A stretch of 64,000 nt of DNA. It comes from Pseudomonadota bacterium. Its GTDB lineage: Bacteria; Pseudomonadota; Alphaproteobacteria; Rhizobiales; Beijerinckiaceae. This document shows positions 42,155-50,991 of the stretch, one piece after another. The notes below the pieces were generated by a model. That model worked only from the letters and a program-made list of their open reading frames with translations. It was not told the DNA's origin and made no database searches. The position numbers and the translations under genes are program-made. The stretch spans positions 21,328-85,327 of the forward strand of contig JAEWKH010000016.1 in assembly GCA_023386155.1 (NCBI GenBank), written 5' to 3'. Numbering within the stretch: position 1 is the first letter of the stretch; each line of letters opens with the position of its first letter.

Positions 42155-42622
42155 ATGTATCTCGACCTCCTCACGGCGCTGGAGAGTTCCTGGCTCGGCC
42201 ATACGGGGCGCCATTCCGCGTGGCTCTATACGATCGCGAATCTCCTGCACGTGCTGGGGGCAGCCTTCGTCGTCGGCGGCATCGCGGTCTTCGACCTGAA
42301 GGTTCTGGCAGAGCATGGCAAGCATGCCTGGCAGGTCGGACGCTATGCCATTCCCCTCGCGGCCGCCGGTCTGGCGATTCAGGTCCCGACCGGAACGCTC
42401 CTCCTCGCCGTGGAGGCACGGGCGCTCGGCGTCAATCCCGCCTTTTACGTGAAGCTCACCTTCATTGCCCTGGGGCTCGTCAATGTCGCCCTCTTCCATA
42501 TCCGGTTCGGAACGGCCTTGCGGGCCGGCACCTTACCGCCGGAAGCCCGTGCCTACGCGCTTGTCTCGCTCATCGCCTGGATCGTCGCCCTCTTGGCAGG
42601 GCGAATGATCGCCTATCTGTAG
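42155..42622 (+). CDS. Integral membrane protein, DUF6644-like
   Basis: Four or five hydrophobic helices in 155 residues: ANLLHVLGAAFVVGGIAVFD, YAIPLAAAGLAIQVPTGTLL, FYVKLTFIALGLVNVALFHI and YALVSLIAWIVALLAGRMIA. The first helix carries a His (LLHVLG), and the last part an Arg, possible cofactor or ion sites. It is translated from an ATG 5 nt after the preceding stop. The pairing with an exported DUF6152-like protein suggests a shared role at the cell envelope. The family name is from memory and only moderately sure. Confidence 0.65.
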   Translation: MYLDLLTALESSWLGHTGRHSAWLYTIANLLHVLGAAFVVGGIAVFDLKVLAEHGKHAWQVGRYAIPLAAAGLAIQVPTGTLLLAVEARALGVNPAFYVKLTFIALGLVNVALFHIRFGTALRAGTLPPEARAYALVSLIAWIVALLAGRMIAYL

Positions 42623-42677
42623 ATTGGCACATGGTATTCATTCATCCGACCTGTCGTCCTTCCGAGCGAGGTCCTTC

Positions 42678-43517
42678 ATGCGCTTGCGGCTGGCGCTTTG
42701 CGGAATTGTCCTCGGCTGCGGCGCTGCGTGGGCCACCCCGGGCACATCGTCGGAAACCGTCCAGCAGGCCCTGTGCCGCCTGATCGAGGGGGCCGCACGC
42801 AGTCAGAAAATTCCGCATGACCTGCTCACGCGGCTGATCTGGCAGGAGAGCTCCTTTCGCCCCCATGTGGTCAGCCCGGCAGGCGCGCAGGGCATCGCTC
42901 AATTCATGCCGGGCACGGCCCAGGAGCGAGGCCTCGCAGACCCTTTCGACCCCGAGCAGGCCATTCCCAAGGCTGCTGAGTTCATTGCCCATCTTGCTGA
43001 GCAGTTCGGCAATCTGGGGCTTGCCGCAGCCGCCTATAACGGCGGGCCCGCACGGGTGACCTCCTGGCTCGCAGGCCGGGGAGCGCTCCCCGCCGAGACC
43101 AGGAACTACGTGGTCGCCGTGACGGGCAGATCCGCCGAGGAATGGGCAACGGATTCCAGAGAGCGGAAAAATGTCGATGGCTGGAGCGCATCCGAGCAGA
43201 GCTGCCAGCAGATCGTCGCCGCGCTGCGCATTCCTGGGCGCGGCGATACCAACGAAGCCCCCTTTGCGCCCTGGGGCGTTCAATTGGCTGGCAATTTCTC
43301 GAAGGAAAGGGCTCTCGCCACATTCAGGCGCACGAGCCAGAGCTACGCTTCGCTCCTGAAGGATGTCCGTCCGATGATCATCGGAACGCGGCTGCGCTAT
43401 CGAGGCACGCGCACCTTCTACCGCGTCCGCGCGCCAGCCGAGACACGACAGGCCGCAGAGCAATTATGCCGCAACATTCGCAGCGCGGGCGGCAGCTGCA
43501 TCGTGCTGCCGAGCTAG
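42678..43517 (+). CDS. Lytic transglycosylase with C-terminal SPOR domain
   Basis: Periplasmic peptidoglycan-cleaving enzyme. A signal peptide (LALCGIVLGCGAAWA) precedes an SLT domain with the catalytic Glu in LIWQESSFRPHVVSP, GAQGIAQFMPGTA and AAAYNGGPARV. The C-terminal 80 residues (FAPWGVQLAGNFSKERALAT to the end, with FYRVRAPAETRQAAEQLC) form a SPOR domain, which binds denuded glycans at division sites. That combination suggests a role in septal or polar wall remodelling. The ATG at 42678 has GCGAGG 6 nt upstream; the frame begins earlier at a TTG without support. Confidence 0.9.
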   Translation: MRLRLALCGIVLGCGAAWATPGTSSETVQQALCRLIEGAARSQKIPHDLLTRLIWQESSFRPHVVSPAGAQGIAQFMPGTAQERGLADPFDPEQAIPKAAEFIAHLAEQFGNLGLAAAAYNGGPARVTSWLAGRGALPAETRNYVVAVTGRSAEEWATDSRERKNVDGWSASEQSCQQIVAALRIPGRGDTNEAPFAPWGVQLAGNFSKERALATFRRTSQSYASLLKDVRPMIIGTRLRYRGTRTFYRVRAPAETRQAAEQLCRNIRSAGGSCIVLPS

Positions 43518-43518
43518 A

Positions 43519-43561
43519 GCATTTTTCGGCGAAGTGGATCCGGTTCGCCGTCAAAAAATGC
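43519..43561. repeat. Palindromic repeat GCATTTTT...AAAAAATGC
   Basis: GCATTTTTCGGCGAA, GTGGATCCGG and TTCGCCG, with AAAAAATGC at the end. A variant of the window's repeat family, directly after a stop codon and before a strong terminator. Confidence 0.75.
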
Positions 43562-43571
43562 GGCTCCAAAC

Positions 43572-43612
43572 AGAAAGCCTGCACCATTCGCATGGTGCAG
43601 GCTTTCTCTTTT
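43572..43612. terminator. Strong two-way terminator
   Basis: AGAAAGCCTGCACCAT and ATGGTGCAGGCTTTCT form a perfect 16-bp stem with a 4-nt loop, followed by CTTTT on the plus strand. It sits between two convergent genes and can stop both. Confidence 0.9.
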
Positions 43613-43633
43613 GATCCTCTATGGAACCAGCAA

Positions 43634-44419
43634 TCAGCGTCGTTGGGGCCGCAGCGAGCGGGCCAACTCACGGATGACGTTGTCTTCGATGTTGAGATTC
43701 AGATCGTTGTCGTCACCAGCATCCTCATCGCCCAGATCCGCATCGGCCGAAGCCGCGGGCCTGGACAGAACGCCCCGCTGAGATTGCGCGGCTCTTTCAT
43801 TGGCCTGCGCAGGAGCCGCCGGAGCGTTGCGCTGCCCCGTCGCACCTTCTGCCGAGCTCCGCGCCGGCGCGTGCGGAGTATAGCCGCGCGGAGCGGAATA
43901 CCGGTTCTCGAGCGTATCGAGCAGGCTGTTGAGAGCCGCGTTGGACATCGGAACGTCGGGGGCCTGAGGTGCGCCCTCCAAGGCGATGGATCGATTCTGG
44001 TAAGCTACTTCCGTCGTCACATCCGGACCGAACCAGGACAGGGGACGAAAATCCCTGGCCTCTTCCTCGCTCTCGAACGGGACGGAGATCAGGTCCAGAG
44101 GTCCCGGCGTCACGAAGCGGACGATCTGGATGTCGCGCGTGCCGACGGTGAGGTGAGTGAGCAGATAATCGAGCTTGCCGGGTGTCACGTCGAGAAGCGC
44201 CTCGGCATGGGCCCGGGGAACCTCCGTGCGTTCCTCGATCGGCCCGCTGGGTCCGGTATGGAGCAGAACGAGGCTACCCTTATCGCCTTCCACGACCACG
44301 AAGGAGCTGCGATCAGCCTGGTTCGGGAAGTGGCCTTCCGTGACACGATTGCCTCCACGCTCCTTGCGGATCAGACGCGCAAGCGAGGAAGCAATGAGAT
44401 AACGCCGGGAAGTAACCAT
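43634..44419 (-). CDS. CYTH-like domain protein with disordered C-terminus
   Basis: The N-terminal 155 residues resemble a CYTH (triphosphate tunnel) domain, mainly at the end: LISVPFESEEEARDFRPLSW, then FGPDVTTEVAYQNRSIAL. The ExExK start motif of active CYTH enzymes is not seen (the protein begins MVTSRRYLIASSLARLIRK), so it may be inactive or bind another ligand. The C-terminal 100 residues are Ala/Pro/Arg/Asp-rich and look disordered. The ATG at 44419 is preferred; the open frame runs 19 codons further upstream. It is convergent with the transglycosylase gene. Confidence 0.5.
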   Translation of the reverse strand: MVTSRRYLIASSLARLIRKERGGNRVTEGHFPNQADRSSFVVVEGDKGSLVLLHTGPSGPIEERTEVPRAHAEALLDVTPGKLDYLLTHLTVGTRDIQIVRFVTPGPLDLISVPFESEEEARDFRPLSWFGPDVTTEVAYQNRSIALEGAPQAPDVPMSNAALNSLLDTLENRYSAPRGYTPHAPARSSAEGATGQRNAPAAPAQANERAAQSQRGVLSRPAASADADLGDEDAGDDNDLNLNIEDNVIRELARSLRPQRR

Positions 44420-44834
44420 ATTAAGTTCTCTACTATTGACGGAGCGCCACTCACCGGCCCTCAGAACTGGCAGCATGCATTCTCGGCAGAACGAGATTGC
44501 AGTTCATTTTTTCCACGCGGACAAGCCTGGAAGTGAATGCAACAACGTTTGCCACTGCAGAAGTTCGAGCCTGTAAGTGCAAGTTCTCTTGGAAGCCTAT
44601 GATGGCGTTCCCATGGCAAAGTTCAATGGACAGGGCTAAAAGCTGCCTGAGTTTTGTCGATAAAGTTAACGTCGCTCCGCGTCAATTTCCGGCGGTGCGC
44701 TTTCATCAAATCCGCATTCCGATTTGCATGGCCAAGCTCGTCGATCCCGCAAGTTAGACCATTACATAATTTAATGCTCCCGGCATCTCGCGAATAGGGA
44801 CGCCGGGAGCATGCATTGCGCGAGAGTAATCGAA
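44420..44834. other. Non-coding gap with a terminator
   Basis: About 415 nt of lower GC than its surroundings. No gene with a ribosome binding site or motif was found. It contains the promoter side of the CYTH-like gene and, at its right end, a hairpin after the aldehyde dehydrogenase gene. Confidence 0.5.
44774..44812 (-). terminator. Hairpin after the aldehyde dehydrogenase gene
   Basis: ATGCTCCCGGC and GCCGGGAGCAT pair as a perfect 11-bp stem with a 17-nt loop, 22 nt after the stop codon. The following minus-strand sequence (TAAATTATG) is AT-rich but lacks a clean T-run. Confidence 0.6.
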
Positions 44835-46310
44835 TTACTCGCTCGACTTCGTCTTCGGCACGTAAGGACCGTTGCCATCGAAGGTATAGGCCGTCTTCAC
44901 CGTCGTGTAGAATTCCTGCGCGTAACGGCCCTGCTCGCGCGGGCCGTACGACGAGCCTTTCCGGCCGCCGAAGGGCACGTGATAATCAACGCCTGCCGTC
45001 GGCAGGTTCACCATCACCATGCCGGCCTCCGCGTTTCGCTTGAAATGCGACGCGTATTTCAGGCTCGTGGTGCAGATGCCGGACGACAGCCCGAACGGCG
45101 TGTCGTTGGCAAGCTCCAGCGCCTCGTCGTAATCCTTCGCGCGGGTCACGGTCGCCACCGGCCCGAAGATCTCCTCGCGGGCCACGCGCATCTGGTTGCT
45201 CACCTCCGTGAACAGCGCAGGCGCGAGGTAGAAGCCGGGCGTGTCGCGTTTCAGGAGTTCGCCGCCAGCCACCAGCTTGGCGCCTTCCTCCTGGCCGATG
45301 CGGATATACTTCAGATCCTGGTCGAGCTGGCTCTGGTCGACGACCGGGCCGATCTGCGTGCCGGCCTTCAGGGCATCGTCGATGACGAGCCCCTGCATGC
45401 GCTCCTGCATGGCGGCCACGAAACGGTCGTGGATGCCGTCGGTCACGATGAGACGCGAGGAGGCCGTGCAGCGCTGGCCGGTGGAGAAGAAGGCGCTGTT
45501 GACCGCGCATTCCACCGCCACCTTCAGATCGGCGTCGTCGAGAACCACCATCGGGTTCTTGCCGCCCATCTCGAGCTGGACCTTCTTCATCGGATCGGCC
45601 GTGATGCAGGTCTGGGCCACCTTGCGGCCGGTCGGCACCGAGCCGGTGAAGGAGATGGCCGAGACCTTGGGGCTGTTCAGCATGGCCTCGCCCACCACCG
45701 AGCCGCGGCCCATCACCAGGTTGAACACGCCCGCCGGAGCACCCGCCCGGATGATGATCTCAGACAGCGCATGGGCCGAGCCCGGCACGAGATCGGCGGG
45801 CTTGAACACCACCGTATTGCCGTAGGCGAGCGCCGGGGCGATCTTCCAGGCCGGAATCGCGATGGGGAAGTTCCAGGGCGTGATCAGGCCGACGACGCCC
45901 ACCGGCTCGCGGGTGATCTCGACGTCGATGAAGGGACGTACGGACGGGACCTTCTCGCCAGCCATCCGCAGGCATTCGCCGGAGAAGAAGAGGAAGATCT
46001 GAGCCGCGCGGGTCACCTCGCCGATGCCCTCCGGCAGGGTCTTGCCTTCCTCGCGCGAGAGCAGGCGGCCAAGCTCCTCCTTGCGGGCCAGGATCTCGTC
46101 GCCCACGGCCTTGAGGATGTCGTGACGCTGCTGGATCGATGAGCGAGACCACGCCGGGAAGGCATCGTAAGCGGCGGCAATGGCACGCTCGGCCTCGGCG
46201 GCCGAAGCGCGGGCATACTCGCCGACCACGTCATTGGTGTTGGACGGGTTGATGTTGGCCGAGGCCTCCGACGCTTGGACCCACTCGCCCGCGATATAGT
46301 TCTTGGTCAT
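44835..46310 (-). CDS. Aldehyde dehydrogenase, probably for 2-oxoglutarate semialdehyde
   Basis: NAD(P)-dependent oxidation of an aldehyde to an acid. The 491-residue protein has the standard active site: N147 in TPWNFP, E247 in LEMGGKNPMV and C281 in STGQRCTASSR. The overall text (YIAGEWVQASEASANINPSN at the start, FKPADLVPGSAHALSEI) resembles enzymes acting on 2-oxoglutarate semialdehyde. The FAH-family gene ends 1 nt upstream, and that family includes 2-keto-3-deoxy-pentonate dehydratases whose product is this semialdehyde. The pair thus suggests the last two steps of an oxidative pentose or sugar-acid pathway; substrate is inference. Confidence 0.87.
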   Translation of the reverse strand: MTKNYIAGEWVQASEASANINPSNTNDVVGEYARASAAEAERAIAAAYDAFPAWSRSSIQQRHDILKAVGDEILARKEELGRLLSREEGKTLPEGIGEVTRAAQIFLFFSGECLRMAGEKVPSVRPFIDVEITREPVGVVGLITPWNFPIAIPAWKIAPALAYGNTVVFKPADLVPGSAHALSEIIIRAGAPAGVFNLVMGRGSVVGEAMLNSPKVSAISFTGSVPTGRKVAQTCITADPMKKVQLEMGGKNPMVVLDDADLKVAVECAVNSAFFSTGQRCTASSRLIVTDGIHDRFVAAMQERMQGLVIDDALKAGTQIGPVVDQSQLDQDLKYIRIGQEEGAKLVAGGELLKRDTPGFYLAPALFTEVSNQMRVAREEIFGPVATVTRAKDYDEALELANDTPFGLSSGICTTSLKYASHFKRNAEAGMVMVNLPTAGVDYHVPFGGRKGSSYGPREQGRYAQEFYTTVKTAYTFDGNGPYVPKTKSSE

Positions 46311-46311
46311 C

Positions 46312-47508
46312 TTAACCTGCCTGTCTGGTGTTGATGAGGCCCCGTCGGGCCAGGTTGGTCATGAGAGCGCTGATGCCGAAGGTCCACGGCTCGCATTCGG
46401 AGCTCGGCTTCATCCGGTTCACCAGCGCACCAAGCTTGGGAGCCGCAATGGTGACGATGTCGCCGCGCTTGTGCGTGAAGCCCATGCCGGCATCGTCCCG
46501 GTCCTGCGTCGGCGCGAACATCGTTCCGAGGAAGAGGGCGAATCCGTCAGGATACTGGTGATGAGGGCCGATCGTCTGCGCGACGATATCCTCGGGGTCT
46601 CGGCTGATCTTCGTGATGGAGGACGACCCTTCGAGCCTGAACCCGTCCTCGCCCTCGACCGTCAGCGTCACATTGGTCTGGCGCACGTCGTCGAGGGTGA
46701 AGGTCTCGTCGAAGAACCGGATGAACGGACCGACTGAGCAGGACGCGTTGTTGTCCTTGGCCTTCGAAAGCAGCAGAGCGGAGCGCCCTTCGAAGTCGCG
46801 CAGGTTCACATCGTTGCCGAGGGTGGCGCCGACGATCTTTCCTTCGGCGGTGACGATCACCACCACTTCAGGCTCAGGGTTGTTCCAGGTGGATTTGGGA
46901 TGCAGGCCCGCATCCATGAAGGCTCCGACGGCAGACAGGGTCGGGGCCTTTGTGAACACCTCCGCATCGGGGCCGATCCCCACCTCGAGATACTGGCTCC
47001 ACGCGCCCTGTGCCACGAGCACCTCCTTCAGGGCCATGGCTTCAGGCGATCCGGGCTTGAGCCGGCTCAGATCGTCGCCCACGAGCCTCAGGACCTCGGC
47101 CCGGATGGCCGCTGCGGCGCTGGCATCGCCCCGCGCCCGCTCCTCGATGACGCGCTCCAGCATGGAGACCGCGAAGGTGACGCCAGCCGCCTTGATGACC
47201 TGAAGATCGATGGGGGCCAGGAGCCAGGGCTTCGACGAATCCCGGCTGTCCGGTGCGGTGTTGCCCGCGATGTCTTCCAGAGAGCCGATCCGCTCGCCCT
47301 GCGCGGCCCTCACGGCGCGCGCGGGATCGTCCAGGGCGGCAAGGGCGCTCACCGTGGAGCAGGTCGAGGATATATCGAAGAGGCCATCCTCCCGCACTGC
47401 GACCACGGAAGGCCCGATGCCCGGGCGCCAGACGCGTCCGACGAGGGTTCCCTGGAACCCATCGGTTGGCAGAATTCTGGCTAGATTCGTTGAAGACAGA
47501 CGGTCCAT
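46312..47508 (-). CDS. FAH-family protein, probable 2-keto-3-deoxy-sugar acid dehydratase
   Basis: Member of the fumarylacetoacetate hydrolase superfamily. In the 398-residue protein the catalytic fold is in the second half: AAGVTFAVSMLERVIEERA, then WNNPEPEVVVIVTAEGKIV, with acidic metal ligands, and GATLGNDVNLRDFEGRS. The text MFAPTQDRDDAGMGFTHKRG near the C-terminus is typical of the pentonate dehydratase branch. With the aldehyde dehydrogenase 1 nt downstream it likely forms 2-oxoglutarate semialdehyde from a 2-keto-3-deoxy-pentonate. A hydrolase role cannot be excluded by sequence alone. Confidence 0.8.
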   Translation of the reverse strand: MDRLSSTNLARILPTDGFQGTLVGRVWRPGIGPSVVAVREDGLFDISSTCSTVSALAALDDPARAVRAAQGERIGSLEDIAGNTAPDSRDSSKPWLLAPIDLQVIKAAGVTFAVSMLERVIEERARGDASAAAAIRAEVLRLVGDDLSRLKPGSPEAMALKEVLVAQGAWSQYLEVGIGPDAEVFTKAPTLSAVGAFMDAGLHPKSTWNNPEPEVVVIVTAEGKIVGATLGNDVNLRDFEGRSALLLSKAKDNNASCSVGPFIRFFDETFTLDDVRQTNVTLTVEGEDGFRLEGSSSITKISRDPEDIVAQTIGPHHQYPDGFALFLGTMFAPTQDRDDAGMGFTHKRGDIVTIAAPKLGALVNRMKPSSECEPWTFGISALMTNLARRGLINTRQAG

Positions 47509-47798
47509 CGGCTGGCGCTCGCTTTCCTTGAGGGCGGTTTGCCCGCCCTTACCCTTGCGCCCTTGATATAGCGAGCGTGGCGCAGGGGGCCATAGGGAAA
47601 ATGAGCGCGACGCCTATCGGCCGGGGAAAGGACGCCACACACCGGCTTGCAACCCCGGACGCATCACAGTTACAAGCCGGTCGCCCAATCAGGCCGGCAT
47701 TCCTCCTCGAGGCCCCTTGAGGCCCACGGGAGCAGCGAGAGTTAACCCGGCCCTGAAAATGTGCTTTGTGCACCGCCGAGTCAAAGGAGTTCCTTTTC

Positions 47799-48587
47799 AT
47801 GAACGACGGCAAGCCCTCGAATGCAGCAAGCCTCAACTCGCCATCCTATCGGCTTGCCGCGATGGATCAGGATTTTCTTCTGGGCGATTCCATGCGGGGC
47901 GTCCGTTTTCTGCTGGAATATGCCAAGGCCGAGGAGCACCTGCGCACCTGGGGCGTGCGCTCCACCATCGTGGTCTACGGCAGCGCCCGCGTTCGAGAGG
48001 ATGGACCGGGGAAGCATCCGTTCTGGTACGAGCAGGCCCGCGCCTTCGGCGCCATCGCGTCTCGGCGCGGCGGAGCGCTGGCCAGCACCAGCGGGATCCG
48101 GGACAACGTGATCGCCACCGGAGGGGGCCCCGGCATCATGGAGGCTGCCAACAGGGGCGCCTTCGATGTCGGCGCGCCCTCCATCGGCTTCAACATCACC
48201 CTCCCCCACGAGCAGGAGCCCAATGCCTATTCGACCCCGGACCTGACCTTTCGCTTCCACTACTTCGCCATGCGCAAGATGCATCTGGCGATGCGAGCCA
48301 ACGCCCTCGTGGTGTTCCCTGGCGGGTTCGGGACGCTGGACGAATTGTTCGAGATGCTGACCCTTCGTCAGACGGCCAAGTCGCCTCCCCTGCCGATCGT
48401 CCTCTTCGACAAGGCTTACTGGCAATCGGTCGTGAAGTTCGATGCCCTGGTTGAGCATGGCATGGTGAGCGAGCACGATCGATCGCTCGTCAACTTCGCC
48501 GACACGGCCGAGGATGTATGGAATGCCCTTATCGAGAACGGTCTCATCGTGCAGACCTTGGAAAGAGATCCCGAGCAGGACTTTTGA
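47799..48587 (+). CDS. LOG family protein (possible cytokinin-type phosphoribohydrolase)
   Basis: LOG-family Rossmann-fold protein; relatives cleave nucleoside 5'-monophosphates, including cytokinin precursors. The 262-residue product has STIVVYGSARVRED, the nucleotide-binding IATGGGPGIMEAANRGA and the hallmark VVFPGGFGTLDELFEML. The C-terminal part differs from the short plant-type LOG and fits the longer bacterial TIGR00730-like group. The start at 47799 has AAAGGAG 9 nt upstream. It is a single gene divergent from the FAH gene. The natural substrate is not known for this branch. Confidence 0.88.
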   Translation: MNDGKPSNAASLNSPSYRLAAMDQDFLLGDSMRGVRFLLEYAKAEEHLRTWGVRSTIVVYGSARVREDGPGKHPFWYEQARAFGAIASRRGGALASTSGIRDNVIATGGGPGIMEAANRGAFDVGAPSIGFNITLPHEQEPNAYSTPDLTFRFHYFAMRKMHLAMRANALVVFPGGFGTLDELFEMLTLRQTAKSPPLPIVLFDKAYWQSVVKFDALVEHGMVSEHDRSLVNFADTAEDVWNALIENGLIVQTLERDPEQDF

Positions 48588-48691
48588 CCGGTCTGGCTCC
48601 TGTTGAATTGATTTGACAAAACCGGAGGCTTGAATTGTGATCCACGGCATGGGGATTGCGATCTCCCCACGAGGCGACATGCCCAAGCATC

Positions 48692-48718
48692 GCATCCGCT
48701 CTGAACCTTTACGGATGC
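48692..48718 (+). promoter_or_regulatory. Hairpin directly before the rhodanese-ChrB start codon
   Basis: GCATCCG and CGGATGC pair as a 7-bp stem with a 13-nt loop. The stem ends 3 nt before the ATG at 48722, where a ribosome binding site would be, and no clear Shine-Dalgarno is seen. It could affect translation. Confidence 0.3.
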
Positions 48719-48721
48719 ACC

Positions 48722-49546
48722 ATGTCGTCATTCAACACCATTTCCCCTGAAAAGCTCGCGCGCCTGATCGGCACGCCCAAATGCCCTCTCCTCATCGATG
48801 TGCGCAACGATGAGGACTTCGCCAGTGATCCGCGTCTCGTTCCAGGCTCCAGACGCCACCCGTTCGACACCGTGGCCGAATGGGCACCTGACCTGACAGA
48901 CCATCCCATTGTCGTGATCTGCCAGAAAGGCTTGAAGCTCAGCCATGGCGTGGCGGCCTGGCTGCGCCATGCCGGATTCCCAGCTGATTCCCTGGAAGGC
49001 GGAACGCTGGCCTGGGCACAGGCCGGTCTGCCCATGGTACCGGCGGACCGGATTCCGCCTCCCGATCGCCAGGGGCGGACAATCTGGGTCACACGCTCGC
49101 GGCCCAAGATCGACCGGATTGCCTGTCCCTGGCTGATCCGCCGCTTCATCGACCCCGAAGCGGTTTTCCTGTTCGTCCCGACGTCCGAGGTTCAGGGCGT
49201 GGCGGAGCGCTTCTCAGCCACGCCGTTCGACATCGAGGGCGACGATGTCTTCTGGAGCCATCGCGGCGAATTATGTACCTTCGACGTCATGGTCGAGGAG
49301 TTCGGCCTTTCGACAGGTCCCTTGCAGCATCTCGCCACTATCGTCAGGGGCGCCGATACGGCGCGGATGGACCTGGCGCCGGAAGTGCCCGGCCTGCTCG
49401 CCGCCTCGCTGGGATTGTCGCGGATGTACGCGGACGATCTCGCGCAGCTCGAGGCAGGGCTGCTGATCTACGATGCCTTCTATCGCTGGTGTCGCGATGC
49501 CACGGATGAAACCCACAACTGGCCCTCGAAGAAGCCGGGAGCCTGA
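48722..49546 (+). CDS. chrB: Rhodanese-ChrB fusion, chromate resistance
   Basis: Two-domain protein of 274 residues. Residues about 5-105 form a rhodanese domain (LLIDVRNDEDFASD, and active-site-like Cys in VVICQKGLKLSHGVAAWL). Residues about 115-270 form a ChrB C-terminal domain (TRSRPKIDRIACPWLIRRFI, then ATPFDIEGDDVFW, FDVMVEEFGL and GADTARMDLAPE). The ChrA chromate transporter starts 1 nt after its stop, so the two are co-translated. ChrB domains are linked to chromate sensing or resistance; the added rhodanese domain may handle sulfur or provide a redox function. The classical N-terminal DNA-binding part of ChrB regulators is missing. Confidence 0.87.
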   Translation: MSSFNTISPEKLARLIGTPKCPLLIDVRNDEDFASDPRLVPGSRRHPFDTVAEWAPDLTDHPIVVICQKGLKLSHGVAAWLRHAGFPADSLEGGTLAWAQAGLPMVPADRIPPPDRQGRTIWVTRSRPKIDRIACPWLIRRFIDPEAVFLFVPTSEVQGVAERFSATPFDIEGDDVFWSHRGELCTFDVMVEEFGLSTGPLQHLATIVRGADTARMDLAPEVPGLLAASLGLSRMYADDLAQLEAGLLIYDAFYRWCRDATDETHNWPSKKPGA

Positions 49547-49547
49547 T

Positions 49548-50945
49548 ATGGACGACACCTTGCAAAGCCCGGATCGGCGCATCACCAAGGCCTCGCCCTA
49601 CCATGGCGTCTCGTTGGGAGAGGCGTTTCGCGTCTGGCTGCGCGTTGCTGCCCTGAGCTTCGGCGGCCCGGCCGGACAGATCGCCGTCATGCACCGCATC
49701 CTGGTCGAGGAGAAGCGCTGGATCTCGGAGAGCCGCTTCCTCCATGCCCTCAACTATTGCATGCTGCTGCCGGGGCCCGAAGCACAGCAGCTTGCCACCT
49801 ATGTGGGCTGGCTCATGCACCGCACCCTCGGCGGCATCATGGCGGGCGGCCTGTTCATCCTGCCCGGCATCGTCGCCATCATGGGCCTGAGCTGGATCTA
49901 TGCCCTTTACGGCAATGTCGGCATCGTTGCAGCGCTGTTCTTCGGCCTGAAAGCCGCCGTGCTCGCCATCGTGCTCGAGGCGGTGGTGCGGATCGGCAAG
50001 CGGGCACTGAGAAACCGCATCCTGATCGGGATCGCCGCCGCAGCCTTCGCGGCGATCTTCTTTCTCGATACGCCGTTTCCATTGGTCATTCTCGCCACCG
50101 GGCTGATCGGCTTCTTCGGCGGGCGAGCAGGTCTCGCGCATTTCGGAGCCGGGGGACACGGTGGCGATGGGCAGGACAACGACAATCTCCTGGGCGAGCG
50201 TCTTCCTGCTCATGCTTTCCCAAACACGAAGCGCAGCGTACGCGTCGCAGCAATTTGGCTGACGCTCTGGCTCGCGCCGGTTCTGGCTCTCCTGCTGATC
50301 CTCGGCCGGGGGGATGTCTTCAGCCAGATCGCGGTCTTCTTTTCCAAGATGGCGATGGTCACCTTCGGCGGCGCCTATGCCGTCCTGGCCTATGTGGCTC
50401 AGCAGGCGGTAGAGACCTATGGCTGGTTGCGGCCCGGCGAGATGCTCGATGGACTCGGCATGGCCGAGACGACGCCGGGCCCATTGATCATGGTGCTGCA
50501 ATTCGTAGGCTTCATGGCGGCTTTCCGGGAAGCCGGCGCCTTCCATCCGCTCCTGGCCGGTACATTGGGCGGTCTCCTCGCCACATGGGTGACTTTCGCG
50601 CCCTGTTTTCTGTGGATTTTCCTGGGCGCACCATACATCGAGATCCTGCGCGGCAATCGGGCTTTGAGCGGCGCGCTCACCGCCATCACGGCGGCCGTGG
50701 TCGGCGTGATCCTGAACCTCGCCATCTGGTTCGGCATTCACACGATCTTCGGAGAGGCTCGCCCCGTCGATTGGGGGCCATTCAGCTTCGATATGCCGGT
50801 CTGGAGAAGCGTCGACCCTTGGGCCCTGCTGCTCTCGGGAGCGGCCATCGTCGCCATGTTCCGCTACAAGGCCGGAATGCTGCCTACGCTTGCCGCGACA
50901 TCCCTGGTCGGAATCGCTCTCTATTGGGTGGGCATAACGGCTTGA
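49548..50945 (+). CDS. chrA: Chromate transporter ChrA
   Basis: Inner-membrane chromate efflux protein of the two-domain CHR type (465 residues, about 10-12 helices). Each half carries the CHR signature: FGGPAGQIAVMHRILVEEKR and MLLPGPEAQQLATYVGW in the first, TFGGAYAVLAYVAQQAVE and MAETTPGPLIMVLQFVGFMA in the second. A His/Gly/Asp-rich cytosolic loop (GGHGGDGQDNDN) joins the halves. The ATG at 49548 follows the chrB stop by 1 nt; an ORF extension upstream overlaps chrB and is not used. A strong hairpin terminator follows. Confidence 0.95.
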   Translation: MDDTLQSPDRRITKASPYHGVSLGEAFRVWLRVAALSFGGPAGQIAVMHRILVEEKRWISESRFLHALNYCMLLPGPEAQQLATYVGWLMHRTLGGIMAGGLFILPGIVAIMGLSWIYALYGNVGIVAALFFGLKAAVLAIVLEAVVRIGKRALRNRILIGIAAAAFAAIFFLDTPFPLVILATGLIGFFGGRAGLAHFGAGGHGGDGQDNDNLLGERLPAHAFPNTKRSVRVAAIWLTLWLAPVLALLLILGRGDVFSQIAVFFSKMAMVTFGGAYAVLAYVAQQAVETYGWLRPGEMLDGLGMAETTPGPLIMVLQFVGFMAAFREAGAFHPLLAGTLGGLLATWVTFAPCFLWIFLGAPYIEILRGNRALSGALTAITAAVVGVILNLAIWFGIHTIFGEARPVDWGPFSFDMPVWRSVDPWALLLSGAAIVAMFRYKAGMLPTLAATSLVGIALYWVGITA

Positions 50946-50953
50946 ATGGATGC

Positions 50954-50977
50954 GGTGAGGCGGTTTTCCGCCTCACC
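50954..50977. terminator. Two-way hairpin between chrA and the SDR gene
   Basis: GGTGAGGCGG, TTTT, CCGCCTCACC: a perfect 10-bp stem with a 4-nt loop in the 46-nt gap between two convergent genes. The T-run is in the loop rather than after the stem. Confidence 0.7.
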
Positions 50978-50991
50978 ATGGCGCCATGTCG

